Translations under genes and position numbers: made by a program
Assembly (NCBI GenBank): GCA_002435835.1
Contig: DIVM01000212.1
Location: 13,348 to 19,980 of the forward strand
DNA length: 6,633 nucleotides
Reading direction: 5' to 3'
DNA from: Firmicutes bacterium UBA6132
GTDB lineage: Bacteria; Bacillota_A; Clostridia; Tissierellales; Sedimentibacteraceae
The notes under the pieces: model-generated
What the model saw: only the letters and a program-made list of their open reading frames with translations
What the model was told of the DNA's origin: nothing
Database searches by the model: none
Shown here: positions 1-6,055 of the stretch, one piece after another
Position numbering within the stretch: the first letter of the stretch is position 1
How the letters are laid out: each line of letters begins with the position of its first letter

Positions 1-1662
1 TGGATTGATCAAATTTCCACTGTCTCCTAATGACATGCTTGTAGAAGTAATAATTTCTTCTCTTATTGCATCGATAGGAGGATTTGTAACCTGGGCAAAA
101 AGTTGTTTGAAATATAAATATAACATTTGCGGATTTTCAGAAAGAACAGCAAGCGGAGAATCGATTCCCATAGATCCTACGGGTTCTTCACCTTCTATTG
201 CAGTGGGTAATATACCTTTTGCTATATCTTCATAAGTGTAACCAAAAGCTTTCTGCTGCTGGACTATATCCTTCATCTTAATTTCTTTTCCAGGAATAGC
301 AGAAAAATCGCTTAAACTAAATATATGTTTTTTATTCCATTCATCGTAAGGATGTAGAGTTGAAACATATTTCTTCACTTCTTCGTCTGTTATTATCCTT
401 TGAGATTTTGTATCAATCAAAAGCATTTTTCCAGGCTCAAGCCTTCCTTTATATTTTACTTTGTCATTGTCTATGTTAATGACGCCTACTTCTGAAGCCA
501 AAATCACTCTGTCATCTTTAGTTATATAATATCTTGAAGGTCTCAAACCGTTTCTGTCCAATATTCCGCCTATTATGTCGCCATCTGTAAATGCCATTGC
601 AGCAGGACCGTCCCATGCTTCCATTAAAAAGTTATTGAATTTATAAAATTCTCTTTTCATGTTAGGCATTAGCTTATTTTTTTCCCATGGCTCTGGGATC
701 ATCAACATTATAGATTCCTGCAATGATCTTCCGTTAAGATATAAAAACTCGAGACAGTTGTGAAACATGGATGAATCGCTTCCTGTTTCATCAATAATAG
801 GAAATACTTTATGGATATTTTCAAAATAAGGAGACTTCATTCTTTTTTGTCTCGCATTCATCCAGTTTACATTACCCCTTATAGTGTTTATCTCTCCGTT
901 ATGAACCAAATATCTGTTTGGATGCGCCCTTTCCCAGCTCGGAAATGTGTTAGTGCTGAACCTTGAGTGTATCATAGCCAATGCAGACTTGAATTCAAGG
1001 TCTGAAAGGTCAAGGTAGAAATTTCTAAGCTGTTCTGATGTAAGCATACCTTTATAAACAATAGTTTTAGCAGAAAGGCTTGCAAAATAAAGTATTCCTC
1101 CGTTTTGCTCACTCATAGGTCCTATTTCTTTTTCAGCCCTTTTTCTTATTACATAAAGTTTTCTCTCAAAACTCATATCATCTTTAATGCTTGCATCTTT
1201 TTTTATAAAAACCTGAATTATGCTCGGCATTGTAGCTTTGGCTTTTTCTCCTATTATAGTGCCATCAACAGGTACATCTCTCCAGCCTAATACTTGCTGT
1301 CCTTCCTCAGTTACAATATTCGCAAATGTATTCATCTGAATATTTCTGAATTTGTCATATTTATGAGCAAATATCATTCCTACCGCATAGTTTCCTTCAT
1401 CAGGCAATTCAAAATCCAATACGGAACACTCTCTTTTAAAAAAATCATGTGGAATTTGAACTGTAATTCCTGCACCATCACCTGATTCATCAGCACCACT
1501 TGCACCTCTGTGGCTCATGTTTTCCAAAACAGTCAGAGCATCATCAACAATATCAAAAGATTTTTTTCCATTTATATTTACAACAAAACCCATTCCACAT
1601 GCGTCATGCTCAAATGCTGGGTCATAAAGACCTTGTTTTTTAGGTGTACCATAATTAGCCAT
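1..1662 (-). CDS. gltB: Glutamate synthase large subunit, N-terminal 554 residues (runs off left edge)
   Basis: This is the large subunit of glutamate synthase (GOGAT), which moves the amide nitrogen of glutamine to 2-oxoglutarate to give glutamate in the cytoplasm. The frame is open from the ATG at 1662 to the window edge. Residues 17-26 read FEHDACGMGF. Cys22 would be the N-terminal nucleophile of the class II glutamine amidotransferase domain, exposed after removal of a 21-residue propeptide, as in the family. Further amidotransferase landmarks are SHRG (about 50-53), HNGEINT (about 254) and DRNGLRPSRY (about 369-378). The central linker domain begins near 465, with GYTYEDI and EPVGSMG, and continues through QVTNPPID to the edge. 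The FMN/Fe-S synthase domain and the glutamine-tunnel C-terminus of a roughly 1500-residue protein would lie outside the window. The start is fixed by the SD site GGGAGGA about 4 nt upstream. No frameshift or missing key residue is seen. Confidence 0.97.
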   Translation of the reverse strand, partial: MANYGTPKKQGLYDPAFEHDACGMGFVVNINGKKSFDIVDDALTVLENMSHRGASGADESGDGAGITVQIPHDFFKRECSVLDFELPDEGNYAVGMIFAHKYDKFRNIQMNTFANIVTEEGQQVLGWRDVPVDGTIIGEKAKATMPSIIQVFIKKDASIKDDMSFERKLYVIRKRAEKEIGPMSEQNGGILYFASLSAKTIVYKGMLTSEQLRNFYLDLSDLEFKSALAMIHSRFSTNTFPSWERAHPNRYLVHNGEINTIRGNVNWMNARQKRMKSPYFENIHKVFPIIDETGSDSSMFHNCLEFLYLNGRSLQESIMLMIPEPWEKNKLMPNMKREFYKFNNFLMEAWDGPAAMAFTDGDIIGGILDRNGLRPSRYYITKDDRVILASEVGVINIDNDKVKYKGRLEPGKMLLIDTKSQRIITDEEVKKYVSTLHPYDEWNKKHIFSLSDFSAIPGKEIKMKDIVQQQKAFGYTYEDIAKGILPTAIEGEEPVGSMGIDSPLAVLSENPQMLYLYFKQLFAQVTNPPIDAIREEIITSTSMSLGDSGNLINP

Positions 1663-1705
1663 AACGTCCTCCCATTATTAAACCGAATTTATTTTTATTA
1701 AAATC

Positions 1706-1734
1706 ATTATAATAGACTTCTCATGATTATGCAA
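1706..1734 (-). promoter_or_regulatory. Candidate sigma-A promoter for gltB
   Basis: On the minus strand, TTGCAT (1734-1729) and a perfect TATAAT (1711-1706) are separated by 17 nt. Transcription would start near 1699, giving a 5' leader of roughly 35-40 nt before the gltB ATG. The -10 and the spacing are good; the -35 is a partial match. The region is very AT-rich, so chance matches are expected. Such a short leader leaves no room for a riboswitch or antitermination hairpins downstream of this start. Confidence 0.45.
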
Positions 1735-1739
1735 GATAT

Positions 1740-2002
1740 GATTTTAATTTTTTGTAACTTTTTTAAGCAATATTTTTAAATTTGATGTTATTTCATTTAT
1801 ACTTTGTTAAAATTTGTTTTTCAAATTGCTAATTCTGTTTATTTATTTCTTTTTTGTAACATATGATGTTTTAACCGAATGATGATGCACCATTTTTTAT
1901 TGTTTTTCGGTTTTATTTTTAATAATTTTTATGTTTATTTTAATTCAAGCTTATAATTGTATTGTATATTTAATCACATAATATTGTACTTATACTGATA
2001 AA
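1740..2002. other. AT-rich intergenic stretch upstream of gltB, no gene seen
   Basis: No open frame of convincing composition is present on either strand. The stretch is dominated by A/T runs. It contains a 7-bp inverted repeat, AACCGAA (1873-1879) and TTCGGTT (1906-1912), with a 26-nt loop. AACCGAA recurs directly at 1681-1687, just upstream of gltB. An 11-nt direct repeat TTTTTTGTAAC lies at 1748-1758 and 1850-1860, and a weak AATTTG/CAAATT hairpin lies at 1811-1827. None matches a known operator or riboswitch that I can name. Confidence 0.5.
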
Positions 2003-2135
2003 AATCACTTCGCATCTATGCTATGTGTACGTTTGTACACATTCGACGTATTTTCACTAAGCACATCCCTTTGACAGCAAGGGCGTTCCATATTTTCAAT
2101 CATCGTTTTTTATCTAATAGGCGGTTTCCTATTAA
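2003..2135. repeat. Hairpin-rich GC-elevated island; candidate dispersed repeat or structured RNA
   Basis: This block stands out from its AT-rich flanks: the 87 nt at 2005-2091 are about 44% G+C by hand count. It holds three consecutive hairpins. The first is ATGTGTAC/GTACACAT (2023-2030 with 2035-2042, 8 bp, 4-nt loop). The second is CCCTT/AAGGG, 5 bp with loop TGACAGC, near 2067-2083. The third is TAATAGG/CCTATTA (2115-2121 with 2128-2134, 7 bp, 6-nt loop). On the minus strand it also carries a 32-codon open frame, ATG at 2103 to TGA at 2005, with no SD site; it encodes MIENMERPCCQRD, then DVLSENTSNV, then KRTHSIDAK. The position, between an operon terminator and the gltB leader, is typical of intergenic repeats. 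I infer a repeat or non-coding RNA rather than a protein gene, but the alternatives cannot be separated from one copy. Confidence 0.4.
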
Positions 2136-2141
2136 ATAAAA

Positions 2142-2182
2142 AATCCTAAAACTTGAATAATAAATACTCATGTTTTAGGATT
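2142..2182 (-). terminator. Rho-independent terminator of the DUF1232-GNAT operon
   Basis: AATCCTAAAAC (2142-2152) pairs perfectly with GTTTTAGGATT (2172-2182). After one T-T mismatch the stem gains three more pairs (2154-2156 with 2168-2170), leaving an 11-nt loop. Read on the minus strand, the stem runs into GGATTTTTTATTTAA, a good U-tract. The plus-strand flank has no T-run, so the site is directional. It lies about 80 nt beyond the last minus-strand coding remnant and separates that operon from gltB. Confidence 0.85.
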
Positions 2183-2260
2183 CTCTGTTAAATCATATGT
2201 TCTTTAATTTTTACCTGCTTTTAACCTATCAACTCTTCTTATATTTAAAAATCTATTTTC

Positions 2261-2585
2261 CTAATCAGTACCATATTTGTTCACCAACTGATCAAATGAT
2301 TCCTTTTCTAATTCTTCAAAAAAAGCTTCTCTGTTTTTATTGTATGGCGGTGATTGAATTGCTGAAGAGTTATAAGAAACTGCCATATTTATATCCGTTA
2401 ATTGTTTACTTATTAATTATAGGGCAAACTTTGATGCACATCTCACATTTAATACAATCATCAACGCTTACTTCAGGATACCAAAATCCTTCATTGTCAT
2501 TTTCCATGGAAATACACCTTTGAGGGCATACAGATGCACATGCACTGCAACCGGTGCAATCTTTTTTATCATTTATCTTAATCAT
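2261..2585 (-). pseudogene. Remnant of a large Fe-S protein: intact N-terminal 2[4Fe-4S] domain, middle deleted, out-of-frame C-terminal tail
   Basis: Two pieces in different frames lie where one gene of several hundred codons would be expected. The first (2585-2406, 59 aa) starts MIKINDKKDCTGCSACASVC and contains two cysteine clusters, CTGCSACASVCP (residues 10-21) and CIKCEMCIKVCP (residues 44-55). Each cluster suits one [4Fe-4S] centre. The lead-in and the closing VCPIIN resemble the N-terminal ferredoxin domain of the F420-hydrogenase/dehydrogenase beta-subunit-like and pyruvyl-transferase-associated proteins of polysaccharide clusters. The second (from the ATG at 2386 to the TAG at 2261, 41 aa) reads PPYNKNREAFFEELEKESFD and LVNKYG, which resembles the extreme C-terminus of those proteins. 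The TAA at 2408-2406 closes the first frame; the tail frame is open across the junction (ISKQLTDINM). I infer an internal deletion with frameshift. The first piece could still be made as a small two-cluster ferredoxin, because its SD site is good. Confidence 0.6.
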
Positions 2586-2589
2586 AGCA

Positions 2590-2596
2590 TCACCTT
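2590..2596 (-). promoter_or_regulatory. Ribosome binding site fixing the ferredoxin-domain start
   Basis: On the minus strand AAGGTGA lies 4 nt before the ATG at 2585. This supports the 59-residue start over an in-frame start 27 codons upstream at 2666, whose extra residues (KLIFVCKWIIIF) would lie inside the end of the acetyltransferase gene and do not look like part of a ferredoxin. Confidence 0.7.
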
Positions 2597-2632
2597 CTCT
2601 GTTAAATATGATTATCCATTTACAAACAAAAA

Positions 2633-3103
2633 TTAATTTGAATAAACATAAACTTCTTCCTGCCACTCGTCATTCCATTCTCTATATTTAAAACCCAATT
2701 TAATAAGCAAATTTTTAGAAGGAATATTTTCTTTTTCAGTTGTAGCAATTATTGTGCAATCATTGTAGCATGTTTGAAGTTTTGGCAACAAAACTTTTAA
2801 AACTTCAATTATATATCCCTTTCGAGCAAGAACAGGGTTAACAGTATATCCGATTGCAATATTATTTTCTTTTTTTACAATGTATAAATCGCCTAATAGA
2901 TTATCCGTAGTTTTTTCAGCTACAGCAAGTTGAATTCCATCTTCTATATTTAAAGGAACTAATAGTGCTTCTCTGTATTCATCTTTTGATAAATTTTTAA
3001 AGCCCTGATATTTCATCCATTCATCATTGTTTCTGTATTGCATAATAAAGTCTAAATCCTTTTCTTCAATACATCTTATTATACATCTGTTTGTTTCAAT
3101 CAT
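2633..3103 (-). CDS. GNAT-family N-acetyltransferase (RimJ/RimL-like)
   Basis: This 156-residue protein has the size and layout of a GNAT acetyltransferase, transferring acetyl from acetyl-CoA to an amine on a small molecule or protein N-terminus. The N-terminus, IETNRCIIRCIEEKDLDFIM (residues 2-21), matches the opening strand and helix of the RimJ/RimL subgroup. Residues 70-90 give the paired strands (LGDLYIV, NNIAIGYTVNP). LARKGYIIEVLK (92-103) is the acetyl-CoA pyrophosphate-binding turn, in the place of the usual R/Q-x-x-G-x-G/A motif but with Tyr where the second Gly/Ala often sits. NIPSKNLLIKLGFKYRE (126-142) is the typical C-terminal motif, with the Asn-x-x-Ser pattern and LGF. The ATG at 3103 has an SD (GGGGTGG, 4 nt away). 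The gene follows DUF1232 by 37 nt and precedes the ferredoxin remnant by 47 nt, so the three are probably one transcript. The substrate cannot be told. Confidence 0.85.
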   Translation of the reverse strand: MIETNRCIIRCIEEKDLDFIMQYRNNDEWMKYQGFKNLSKDEYREALLVPLNIEDGIQLAVAEKTTDNLLGDLYIVKKENNIAIGYTVNPVLARKGYIIEVLKVLLPKLQTCYNDCTIIATTEKENIPSKNLLIKLGFKYREWNDEWQEEVYVYSN

Positions 3104-3140
3104 TAAACCACCCCGTTTACAAGTCTTTCAAGATTAAATA

Positions 3141-3548
3141 TTAAGTCAGATATTTTATTAAAATATAAATGATTATTAAAATCCAAATACATATTATAAT
3201 TCCGCCAGCTATCCAATTTTTAGGTTTTCCTTCATTAAAAATGCTTTCTGATTTTTGTCTGCATTCATCCATAATGTCTGGTGGTATTAATTTTATAGCT
3301 AATGAAATACCAATAGGCAATAAAATCAAATCATCAAGATATCCAAGAATAGGTATAAAATCAGGTATTATATCAATAGGGCTTAAAGCGTAACCTACAA
3401 CTAATATTGCAACTATTTTGGCGTAAATAGGCACATCATGTCGTTTATATGCCAGATACAAAGCGCCTACTTCTCTTTTTAATTTCTTTGCCTTAGATTT
3501 AATTGTTGAAAACCAAATTTGAAATTTTCTTTTTAATTCATTATACAT
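3141..3548 (-). CDS. DUF1232 (YkvA-like) membrane protein
   Basis: This is a 135-residue protein of the DUF1232 family, whose biochemical role is not known. The diagnostic core is at residues 40-90: AKIVAILVVGYALSPIDIIP followed by DFIPILGYLDDLILLP. The SPIDxIPDFIPxxGYLDD signature is complete. The N-terminal 30 residues are rich in Lys/Arg (KSKAKKLKREVG), suggesting a cytoplasmic, amphipathic start. Residues 112-132 (IAGGIIICIWILIIIYILIK) form a convincing transmembrane helix; the core itself is hydrophobic enough to be membrane-associated. I chose the ATG at 3548 because it has an SD (GAGGAG) 4 nt upstream; the alternative starts at 3569 and 3560 have none and would overlap or remove that SD. 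It is the first gene of a probable three-gene operon that ends at the terminator at 2142-2182. Confidence 0.88.
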   Translation of the reverse strand: MYNELKRKFQIWFSTIKSKAKKLKREVGALYLAYKRHDVPIYAKIVAILVVGYALSPIDIIPDFIPILGYLDDLILLPIGISLAIKLIPPDIMDECRQKSESIFNEGKPKNWIAGGIIICIWILIIIYILIKYLT

Positions 3549-3552
3549 AAAA

Positions 3553-3558
3553 CTCCTC
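3553..3558 (-). promoter_or_regulatory. Ribosome binding site deciding the DUF1232 start
   Basis: GAGGAG on the minus strand sits 4 nt before the ATG at 3548. In-frame ATGs at 3569 and 3560 lie upstream of or overlap this site and have no SD of their own, so the 135-residue protein is preferred over the 142-residue one. Confidence 0.7.
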
Positions 3559-3579
3559 ATTAATAACACAATTTGAATT

Positions 3580-3607
3580 GTTATAATTCATGTAATATAT
3601 GTTCCAA
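3580..3607 (-). promoter_or_regulatory. Candidate promoter for the DUF1232-GNAT operon
   Basis: On the minus strand TTGGAA (3607-3602) and TATAAC (3585-3580) are 16 nt apart, matching the sigma-A consensus at 4/6 and 5/6 positions. Transcription would begin near 3573, about 25 nt before the chosen ATG. A promoter is needed here because a strong terminator lies upstream at 3979-4018. The AT-rich context makes chance matches likely. Confidence 0.4.
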
Positions 3608-3978
3608 TTGTCCTCTCAACTTAAATTTCTCATCCAAATGATTTCATTGAATTTTTAGATAATATATTATTCAAACTATTATTATCTTCACTAATAATAT
3701 ATAAAAATAAAAAATATTGCAATATTGAAAACAGTACAAAAATAATAAATCAGATACATTTCTGTAAATGTGAATTCAATGATTAATTTATGGTTTACAA
3801 AAACCTTTCTATTTTTTATGAGACAAAATTATACAAGACGTTATTAATTAATTGACTTAAAACAGCGTAAATTATTATTTGAATTTTCATTGTACTACAA
3901 TAAACACATTTATATTGAAGGAGCATATTATTTTTAGAACTTACAAAAGGTTTAGCTAAATTGGGGAGGAAAAAAGCA
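3608..3978. other. AT-rich intergenic region, no gene supported
   Basis: Nothing here has convincing coding character on either strand. Visible structure is limited. There is a 10-bp inverted repeat, TCATTGAATT (3644-3653) and AATTCAATGA (3773-3782), bracketing about 120 nt of A/T-rich DNA. There is a 14-nt palindrome AATATTGCAATATT (3713-3726) and a small ACATTT/AAATGT hairpin (3756-3771). A 60-codon minus-strand open frame at 3998-3816 begins inside a terminator stem and has no SD, so I did not call it. The region could hold older decayed sequence. Confidence 0.5.
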
Positions 3979-4018
3979 ATTCTCAAATTCCAAAGCAACT
4001 ACTTTGGAATTTGAGAAT
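3979..4018 (-). terminator. Strong rho-independent terminator of the hut operon
   Basis: ATTCTCAAATTCCAAAG (3979-3995) is perfectly complementary to CTTTGGAATTTGAGAAT (4002-4018), giving a 17-bp stem with a 6-nt loop. Read on the minus strand, the stem is followed after TGC by six T residues. It starts 4 nt beyond the hutU stop codon, where an operon-end terminator should be. The plus-strand side has no T-run. Confidence 0.92.
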
Positions 4019-4022
4019 AATA

Positions 4023-4346
4023 TTACTTTATTGACCCTATAATAGTTTCATCACTACAAATATATGGTAGTGTTATACAGTCGGTATCATCATTATGGTC
4101 GATTACAGTCCGCATTGAATTTTCTTTTCTTGCCCATGCTATTCTTGCTACTCCACACATTATATCATAATTTACTGCTCTTTTTATTATTTCATCAACT
4201 TCATCAGAACCATCAATAAGCAATCCATATCCGCAGCTTTGTGAGCTGTCTATTCCAGCACCACCGCCATTGTGCACAGTCACCATAGTCAACCCATACC
4301 TGCCATTATTTGAACTATATCCTATAACATTATATAACAGTATCAA
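4023..4346 (-). pseudogene. hutU: 3' fragment of urocanate hydratase (urocanase), about the last 100 codons
   Basis: Urocanate hydratase adds water to urocanate to give imidazolone propionate, the second step of histidine degradation, using tightly bound NAD+. Only its C-terminal end is present. TMVTVHNGGGAGI (residues 20-32 of the open frame) matches the conserved HNGGG loop. YGLLIDGSDEVDEIIKRA follows, then MCGVARIAWARKENS, and the tail ITLPYICSDETI. The last blocks resemble the long-form (about 670-residue) urocanase of anaerobic Firmicutes, where I recall GVARRAWARN and ITLPYI in the same order. The NAD-binding domain and the catalytic-cysteine region are absent. The frame has no internal stop for 107 codons but is closed upstream by TGA at 4352-4350. 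Its only possible starts are a TTG at 4346 or internal codons, none with an SD. I infer a recent deletion remnant that kept the operon terminator. HutH and a transporter lie upstream in the same orientation. Confidence 0.82.
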
Positions 4347-4403
4347 CTTTCAATTCATTATATTCTTCATTTTTTTAATATCTTATTACTCCATTTTACA
4401 GAT

Positions 4404-4588
4404 TCAATTTTTATTTTGCTTAGCCAAATCTAATGCCGATTCACAACCTTTTGCTTTGTACATGTTATTATCACTTATCAATTTTATGGCTTTGGTTGTT
4501 GACATGTAGCTATTATCAAAACTTCCCTTTTAGAATTGTCTATATTTTCACTATTTACTTCCGTATTGTATATTAATCTACGCTTAAT
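4404..4588 (-). pseudogene. Unrecognised decayed coding remnant between the transporter and the hutU fragment
   Basis: Two overlapping open frames have protein-like composition in an otherwise A/T-rich gap. One (4588-4484) reads TEVNSENIDNSKREVLIIAT before stopping. The other (4529-4404) reads KGSFDNSYMSTTKAIKLIS and DNNMYKAKGCESALDLAKQN before a TGA. They overlap near 4484-4529, as would happen if one frameshift had split a single reading frame. Neither has a start codon with an SD. I do not recognise the family; the sequence does not match the parts of HutU, HutI, glutamate formimidoyltransferase or cyclodeaminase that I can recall. It may be part of whatever was rearranged when hutU was lost, or it may be chance. 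Confidence 0.25.
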
Positions 4589-4637
4589 TTATTTAATGTT
4601 CTTACATACCAATTTATTAATTCTATATGTTTAATTA

Positions 4638-4668
4638 TATCCACCGCATAATATATATACGATGGATA
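4638..4668. other. Imperfect hairpin just downstream of the transporter gene
   Basis: TATCCA (4638-4643) pairs with TGGATA (4663-4668), continuing with a C-A mismatch and a CG/CG pair (4645-4646 with 4660-4661). It lies 18 nt after the transporter stop codon. No T-tract follows on the minus strand, so it is not a convincing terminator. It could stabilise the upstream mRNA or be chance in A/T-rich DNA. Confidence 0.25.
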
Positions 4669-4685
4669 CAATATAATATAAGCTT

Positions 4686-6035
4686 TTATAACATTATATG
4701 TGTGAGAAATGCAACTATTGGTAACAATATCGCAGTTCGTAAGAAAAATATCTTAACTAAATCCCAAAAGTTAACTGGAATGTCAGATTCTAACATAGCA
4801 TTTGCAGACTCTGTAAAGAAAATTATCTGTGTTGTAGAAAGAACGACAATAAAGAACGCACTTGCTGCTGCAATAGCTTTACCCTTAATAAGAGTTGCTG
4901 GAAGTGATAGAGCAAAAATTCCAACCAATGATGATGCAGCTATTGTTTCAGCATCAGCAATGCCTAATATCTTCAAAATAGGAACCATTGGTATTCCAAT
5001 CCAGCTTACAATTGGAGTGTAGTTAGCTATAAGAGGACATAAAACAGAAAGAGAAACTATAAATGCATTTACCTTTATTCCAAACATAAATGATGCTTTG
5101 AATTGTTTAGTAAAAACTGTCATTCGAGTTTCACCCGCCCTATCTATACCATCCTTTATTGCACAAGAAAGAGTATTTCTGGTATAATTTTCAGGTATAC
5201 GTTGTCCTTCTGTTTGTTCAACACCATTAAAGTATAAGTTTGACTTTTTAGAAATCGGAGGAATCCTAATCATTATTGCTGCTGCAATAAACGTTGCAAT
5301 AAAAGCTGCAATAACAACTTCTGTATATAAATCAGCAATACCTGCAATTGCAGAAAGAAATGCAAACCCTCCTAAACTTGCAATTGAAAAATTTGTTGTA
5401 ATAGAAACCGCTTCTTTGGCTGTATAAACAGTTTTATGATATAAGTCATTCGTAATCATAACACCAGCAGCAGGAGCAATAACAAAAGAAGATAATGCAT
5501 CAACGGCTGATTTTCCAGGTACATTATAAATTCTACGCATTAATGGTTCTAACATTTTTCCAACAAACTCCAGAAGACCAAACTCAGTAACAAAAGCAAC
5601 CAGCGTTCCTGCAACCATAATTGCAGCAAATGAATCACTAGCAATTTCCATCGACATGTCACCTATTCCAGGTTCAAGGACCTGTGAGGGCCCTATTTTA
5701 AATACAACCATAATGCTAAAAATCACCGCAGTTGTGTATGTAAAATAAGAAAATGCGCTATCCTTTTTATAAACATCTTTCAAAAAAGAAGGTACATTAG
5801 TGCCAAATTTACAATAAAGGCTTGCTCCCAAAACAGCAATACACGATACCATTACAAACACAAATTGAGCTGGATAACCTATTGCGCCCTGAATAATACC
5901 CATAATGTGAACCATCGGAGCTTTACTACTTCCATTATAATTAATCGTAACAAAGAAAAAGAATATGCCAATCATACTACAAATAATAAATTTCAAGCTT
6001 GCATTATTTTTATTTTCAATAGATCCTTTTTCCAT
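4686..6035 (-). CDS. YjiH-family (Gate/nucleoside-recognition domain) membrane transporter in the hut operon
   Basis: This complete 449-residue polytopic inner-membrane protein has about ten to twelve hydrophobic segments: roughly 15-33, 53-75, 99-115, 134-155, 175-198, 206-230, 236-258, 318-340, 343-362, 366-388, 389-408 and 425-445. Residues 150-235 carry the Gate-type repeat of YjiH proteins: TEFGLLEFVGKMLEPLMRR, then YNVPGKSAVDALSSF, then GVMITNDLYHKTVYTAKEA. A second, related half follows a hydrophilic cytoplasmic loop (260-315). YjiH proteins are uncharacterised or loosely called transporters. Placement directly after hutH (20-nt gap, own SD GGAGGG about 5 nt from the ATG) suggests it moves histidine, urocanate or another product of histidine use; this is inference from context. 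The start at 6035 is supported by the SD and by a polar N-terminus (MEKGSIENKNN) before the first helix. No frameshift is seen. Confidence 0.87.
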   Translation of the reverse strand: MEKGSIENKNNASLKFIICSMIGIFFFFVTINYNGSSKAPMVHIMGIIQGAIGYPAQFVFVMVSCIAVLGASLYCKFGTNVPSFLKDVYKKDSAFSYFTYTTAVIFSIMVVFKIGPSQVLEPGIGDMSMEIASDSFAAIMVAGTLVAFVTEFGLLEFVGKMLEPLMRRIYNVPGKSAVDALSSFVIAPAAGVMITNDLYHKTVYTAKEAVSITTNFSIASLGGFAFLSAIAGIADLYTEVVIAAFIATFIAAAIMIRIPPISKKSNLYFNGVEQTEGQRIPENYTRNTLSCAIKDGIDRAGETRMTVFTKQFKASFMFGIKVNAFIVSLSVLCPLIANYTPIVSWIGIPMVPILKILGIADAETIAASSLVGIFALSLPATLIKGKAIAAASAFFIVVLSTTQIIFFTESANAMLESDIPVNFWDLVKIFFLRTAILLPIVAFLTHIML

Positions 6036-6055
6036 ACTAACCCTCCAAGTTTAAA

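Noticed and set aside
1105..1701. Three short plus-strand open frames
   Set aside because: They lie opposite gltB, whose minus-strand frame is continuous and fully recognisable.
1740..1870. GlnR/TnrA-type operator (TGTNA-N7-TNACA)
   Set aside because: TGTAAC half-sites occur (near 1753 and 1855) but no properly spaced inverted partner is present.
1663..2100. Paired hexaloop hairpins (ANTAR target) or a nitrogen riboswitch in the gltB leader
   Set aside because: Some clostridial nitrogen genes use ANTAR antitermination, so I looked for two adjacent hairpins with six-base loops bearing A at position 1 and G at position 4. The only six-base loop in the region on the minus strand (AAACCG, at 2122-2127) lacks G at position 4, it has no partner, and the likely promoter lies downstream of it.
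2115..2134. Second intrinsic terminator (TAATAGG/CCTATTA hairpin)
   Set aside because: It is only a 7-bp, mostly A/T stem without a following T-run on either strand; it is better grouped with the hairpin-rich island.
2197..2523. 108-codon plus-strand open frame
   Set aside because: It lies opposite the Fe-S remnant, whose minus-strand frames carry clear cysteine motifs; the plus-strand product is low-complexity Leu/Tyr/Phe-rich sequence with no SD.
3816..3998. 60-codon minus-strand open frame
   Set aside because: It starts inside the stem of the hut terminator, has no SD, has A/T-driven composition and resembles no protein family I know.
4638..4668. Terminator directly after the transporter gene
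   Set aside because: The stem is interrupted and no T-tract follows on the minus strand; the clear operon terminator is at 3979-4018.
4627..5022. 131-codon plus-strand open frame
   Set aside because: It is antisense to the C-terminal third of the transporter gene, which is a complete recognisable membrane protein; the plus frame has no family resemblance.
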